8,089 bases of DNA from Pseudomonadota bacterium (GTDB taxonomy: Bacteria > Pseudomonadota > Gammaproteobacteria > SZUA-229). This document shows, in pieces, positions 5,734 to 8,089 of the stretch. Below the pieces are notes generated by a model. It did not search any database and was not told the origin of the DNA. It saw nothing but the letters and a program-made list of their open reading frames with translations. Made by a program: the position numbers and the translations under genes. Positions within the stretch are counted from its first letter, which is position 1; each line of letters begins with the position of its first letter. The DNA lies in the NCBI GenBank assembly GCA_030673345.1, contig DAOVJH010000050.1, forward strand, positions 1 through 8,089. The letters are read 5' to 3'.

Positions 5734-6900
5734 GTGGCAGCTCAAATCATAAAAGAAAAACCCAAGAATATTGTCATCGTTGCTGGCGAGGCATCTGGTG
5801 ATGCACACGCCGCCAAACTGGTGACAGAACTTAAAAAGATCGATGACACGCTAATATTCCGCGGCATGGGCGGCCAGCATCTCAGAGACGCTGGCGTCGA
5901 TATATTAATCGATATGGCAAAACTATCTGTGATGGGCTTTAGTGAAGTATTGATGAAATACTTTTATATTAAATCAGAGCTCAACAACTTAAAGGAAAAC
6001 ATAAGCAAGCAGCCACCCGACCTGTTGATACTTGTCGATTATCAAGAATTCAATCAACGGCTTGCTGCCTACGCCAAAAGCATCGGCATTCAAGTATTGT
6101 TTTATATAGGCCCATCGGTCTGGGCATGGCGACCAAAACGGGTCTATAAGATGGCGAAGATAGTTGATCATATGGCCGTCATCCTGCCTTTTGAAAAAGC
6201 GCTGTACGAAAAGGCCGATGTCGCTGTCACATTTACCGGTCATCCGCTAACCGATGAAGTCATCGCCAATAAAACAAAACAGCAGGCGCGAGAGCAATGT
6301 CAGATCAAGAACAGAACAACAATTGGTCTGTTCCCGGGCAGCCGTAGTAGTGAAATCAAACGCATACTCCCCGTTTTACTAGAAAGTGCTGAACAGATAA
6401 AAATAGAAAAACCTGATATTCAATTTATCCTGCCTGTTGCTAGCACTATCAGTCTGGACGAACTCACATCTTTTCAAGCTGAGATAGACAAATTATCCAT
6501 TACCCTTACCAAAGACAATTTCTACGATGTGGTTCAAGCGTGTGACGTTATCCTCACCGCATCCGGCACAGCAACCCTTGAAATTGGTTTATTAGAAGTA
6601 CCTATGGTTATCGCATACAAGGTCACTGCATTGACCTATTTCATTATGAAAAATCTTGCGATAACCAAATTTATCGGTCTGGTCAACATCGTTCCACAGA
6701 AAAGTATCGTAAAAGAATTTATACAACACGAAGCCACCTCATCCAATATATCAAAAGAAACCCTGCACCTGCTTAACGATAAAAAATACTACGAATCTAT
6801 GCAACATGAACTATCCTTAATACGTCAACAGCTTGGTGACGGTAACGGTTCAAAGAATGTTGCCGAACTCGCCTGGAAAATGCTGAACAAACAATCGTAA
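5734..6900 (+). CDS. lpxB: Lipid-A-disaccharide synthase (GT19 family)
   Basis: LpxB joins UDP-2,3-diacylglucosamine to lipid X, forming the beta-1,6-linked lipid A disaccharide at the cytoplasmic face of the inner membrane. The product has 388 residues (E. coli 382). The N-terminal nucleotide-binding fold begins IVIVAGEASGD (13-23). Other family motifs are VDYQEFN (101-107), PSVWAWRPKRV (127-137), FTGHPL (167-172), FPGSRSSEIKR (200-210) and ASGTATLEIGL (276-286). D102, R204 and N318 align with E. coli D98, R201 and N316, reported as important for activity. The PDFN of E. coli is QEFN here. The start is a GTG at 5734; no ATG or GTG lies upstream in frame before the rnhB side, and no clear ribosome site is seen. 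The gene is divergent from rnhB and 16 bases ahead of mlaA. By eye it is more AT-rich than dnaE, and it could be a second, non-cluster copy (LpxB2-like). Confidence 0.92.
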   Translation: MAAQIIKEKPKNIVIVAGEASGDAHAAKLVTELKKIDDTLIFRGMGGQHLRDAGVDILIDMAKLSVMGFSEVLMKYFYIKSELNNLKENISKQPPDLLILVDYQEFNQRLAAYAKSIGIQVLFYIGPSVWAWRPKRVYKMAKIVDHMAVILPFEKALYEKADVAVTFTGHPLTDEVIANKTKQQAREQCQIKNRTTIGLFPGSRSSEIKRILPVLLESAEQIKIEKPDIQFILPVASTISLDELTSFQAEIDKLSITLTKDNFYDVVQACDVILTASGTATLEIGLLEVPMVIAYKVTALTYFIMKNLAITKFIGLVNIVPQKSIVKEFIQHEATSSNISKETLHLLNDKKYYESMQHELSLIRQQLGDGNGSKNVAELAWKMLNKQS

Positions 6901-6916
6901 ACGGCTCAATATTTTT

Positions 6917-7798
6917 GTGAAACATAATAATAAAATTTTACGGAATTGCATCTTATTTATTTCGATCATATTTAGTAGTGGATGCGCAACCATCGAAGGA
7001 CCGCCAAATCCTGATGACCCTTTCGAAAGTTTCAACCGCAGCATGCATGCATTCAATGAAAATGTTGATAAATACGCATTCAAACCTGTTGCCAAAGGTT
7101 ATAACTTCGTCATGCCCAATTTTGCCAGTAAGGGCGTAAGTAATTTCTTCAGCAATATCGACGACATCGTCGTGTTTTTTAACCAGTTGCTACAATTTAA
7201 ATTTTCCGCTGCCGCTGCCACTTCAGCACGTTTTGTTTTTAATACTACTTTTGGTTTACTGGGTTTAATCGATGTTGCAACGGACATGGACCTGAAAAAA
7301 AACAATGAAGATTTTGGCCAGACCCTGGCCGTCTGGGGGCTACCGAGCGGGCCTTACATGGTATTGCCTTTCCTCGGTCCCCTCACCGTGCGTGACACAG
7401 CCGGACTGGCTATGGACTGGACCTACTTTGACCCTATCTTCAGCCGTCAGACATTAAATCAGAGCCTGGTAACATTATCGATCAAATATATTGACCTTCG
7501 CGCAGGCCTGATAAAGGCCAGCAACATTCTCGATGAAACAGTTCCTGACAAATACGCCTTCATTCGTGATGCATGGATGCTGCGCCGGGAATTTTTAATC
7601 TACGACGGCAACCCACCTGAAGAATTTTCTGAAGACGAACTGTTTGAAGATGATGATTTATTTAAAGATGACGGACTCTCCAAAGAGGACATGCTAGGGG
7701 AAGATCTACTCCATAAAGAAAAGATGAAGAGTAAAATAGAACTGATGCACATCGAAACGAAGCCTGCAGCAGATCCAACTTCAGACAAGAAGCAATAA
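6917..7798 (+). CDS. mlaA: MlaA/VacJ-family outer-membrane lipoprotein with an acidic C-terminal tail
   Basis: MlaA sits in the outer membrane and removes phospholipids from the outer leaflet, passing them through the Mla pathway (MlaC, then MlaFEDB) back to the inner membrane. A type II signal peptide is visible: basic MKHNNK, a hydrophobic core, and lipobox SSGC with the lipidated Cys at residue 23. Ala follows at +2, so outer-membrane sorting is expected. The family signature DPFESFNR is at 34-41. The FNTTFGLLGLIDVA block is near 108-121. FGQTLAVWG, then GPYMVLPFLGP (145-155) and a TVRD motif are also typical. The protein has 293 residues against 251 in E. coli. The excess is an acidic tail from about 233 with a six-residue repeat. 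The start is GTG 6917, needed for the signal peptide; no ribosome site is evident, so translation may be coupled to lpxB, whose stop is 16 bases upstream. Confidence 0.93.
   Translation: MKHNNKILRNCILFISIIFSSGCATIEGPPNPDDPFESFNRSMHAFNENVDKYAFKPVAKGYNFVMPNFASKGVSNFFSNIDDIVVFFNQLLQFKFSAAAATSARFVFNTTFGLLGLIDVATDMDLKKNNEDFGQTLAVWGLPSGPYMVLPFLGPLTVRDTAGLAMDWTYFDPIFSRQTLNQSLVTLSIKYIDLRAGLIKASNILDETVPDKYAFIRDAWMLRREFLIYDGNPPEEFSEDELFEDDDLFKDDGLSKEDMLGEDLLHKEKMKSKIELMHIETKPAADPTSDKKQ
7637..7708 (+). repeat. Acidic six-residue repeat in the MlaA C-terminal tail
   Basis: Residues 241-264 of the MlaA-like protein fall into four six-residue units (18 bases each) of the type ELFEDD/DLFKDD. A Leu at the second place (242, 248, 254, 260) is followed by Asp/Glu-rich positions. 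The third and fourth units are more diverged. A more lysine-rich stretch follows to the C-terminus at 293. This part lies beyond the usual MlaA fold and is expected to be flexible and periplasmic. Confidence 0.6.
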
Positions 7799-7824
7799 TA
7801 TATTCACGATATCATAGCTAACAT

Positions 7825-8089
7825 TCAGGCAGGTTCTGCTTCGACAAAGACCCGCTTCACCAGCCCGAACTCGGTCTTGATAACAGAATCTATTTCCTGA
7901 ATAACCTCTTCGATCTCACGCGTTAACTGTCCACGTCTGAACCGAATGCTTATATTGACCAGTATAAATTCGGGGCCCATATGCATGGTGAGCAATTCAT
8001 TTACCCTTTCAACCTCTCCAAAGGATTCGGCTATCCGTCGGATACCATCAATAACTTCTTTGTTAGCACCTTCACCGATGAGCAAGCCC
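7825..8089 (-). CDS. Cation diffusion facilitator (CDF) family metal transporter, C-terminal part only
   Basis: The last 88 codons of a minus-strand gene enter from the right edge and stop with TGA at 7827-7825. The visible part begins GLLIGEGAN, then alternates helix and strand: EVIDGIRRIAESF, VERVNELLTMHMGPEFILV, ISIRFRRG, and a helix ending in VKRVFVEAEPA. From memory this is the cytoplasmic ferredoxin-like (alpha-beta) C-terminal domain of CDF transporters, which export divalent metals such as zinc, iron or manganese across the inner membrane and dimerise through this domain. The membrane helices with the metal-site Asp/His residues lie outside the window, so metal specificity cannot be judged. 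There is no real start here; a TTG at 8085 is internal. The gene is convergent with mlaA, with 26 bases between the stops and no visible hairpin terminator. Confidence 0.82.
   Translation of the reverse strand, partial: GLLIGEGANKEVIDGIRRIAESFGEVERVNELLTMHMGPEFILVNISIRFRRGQLTREIEEVIQEIDSVIKTEFGLVKRVFVEAEPA

Noticed and set aside
5989..7305. Minus-strand frames of 68-84 codons opposite lpxB and mlaA
   Set aside because: They are shadows of well-identified genes with no initiation signals or recognisable protein features.
7799..7824. Bidirectional terminator between mlaA and the CDF gene
   Set aside because: The 26-base gap has only a GATATC-type small palindrome and no GC stem or T-run.

Overview
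This window looks like chromosomal DNA from a gammaproteobacterium with moderate GC content. DnaE and RnhB match the Escherichia coli proteins closely in length and motifs. The window also carries a lipid A synthase and an MlaA-type outer-membrane lipoprotein, so the cell has a Gram-negative envelope. I cannot name the genus. The housekeeping genes look intact, with no phage, insertion sequence or CRISPR array.

Layout, left to right. (1) 1-188, minus: N-terminal end of a ClC-type chloride channel, starting 5 bases after the dnaE stop. (2) 194-3730, minus: dnaE, the replicative DNA polymerase alpha subunit. (3) 3731-4069: non-coding, with a likely dnaE promoter, a 25-codon plus-strand open frame that may be a gene remnant, and an 88-bp palindromic repeat containing a run of ten C. 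(4) 4070-5014, minus: an unrecognised inner-membrane-anchored envelope protein with ten consecutive 14-residue repeats. (5) 5036-5641, minus: rnhB. (6) 5642-5733: a compact divergent promoter region. (7) 5734-6900, plus: lpxB. (8) 6917-7798, plus: an mlaA/vacJ-type lipoprotein gene with an acidic repetitive tail. (9) 7825-8089, minus: C-terminal end of a cation diffusion facilitator transporter, convergent with mlaA.

Two transcription units diverge from about 5700. The leftward unit is rnhB, then the repeat protein, then (perhaps from its own promoter) dnaE and the ClC gene. The rightward unit is lpxB-mlaA, which joins lipid A synthesis to maintenance of outer-membrane lipid asymmetry. In E. 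coli the order is lpxA-lpxB-rnhB-dnaE-accA, all on one strand. Here lpxB is flipped and followed by mlaA, an extra gene lies between rnhB and dnaE, and a ClC gene sits where accA would be. The least explained items are the 14-residue-repeat protein, the palindromic repeat beside it and the rearranged lpxB-mlaA unit.
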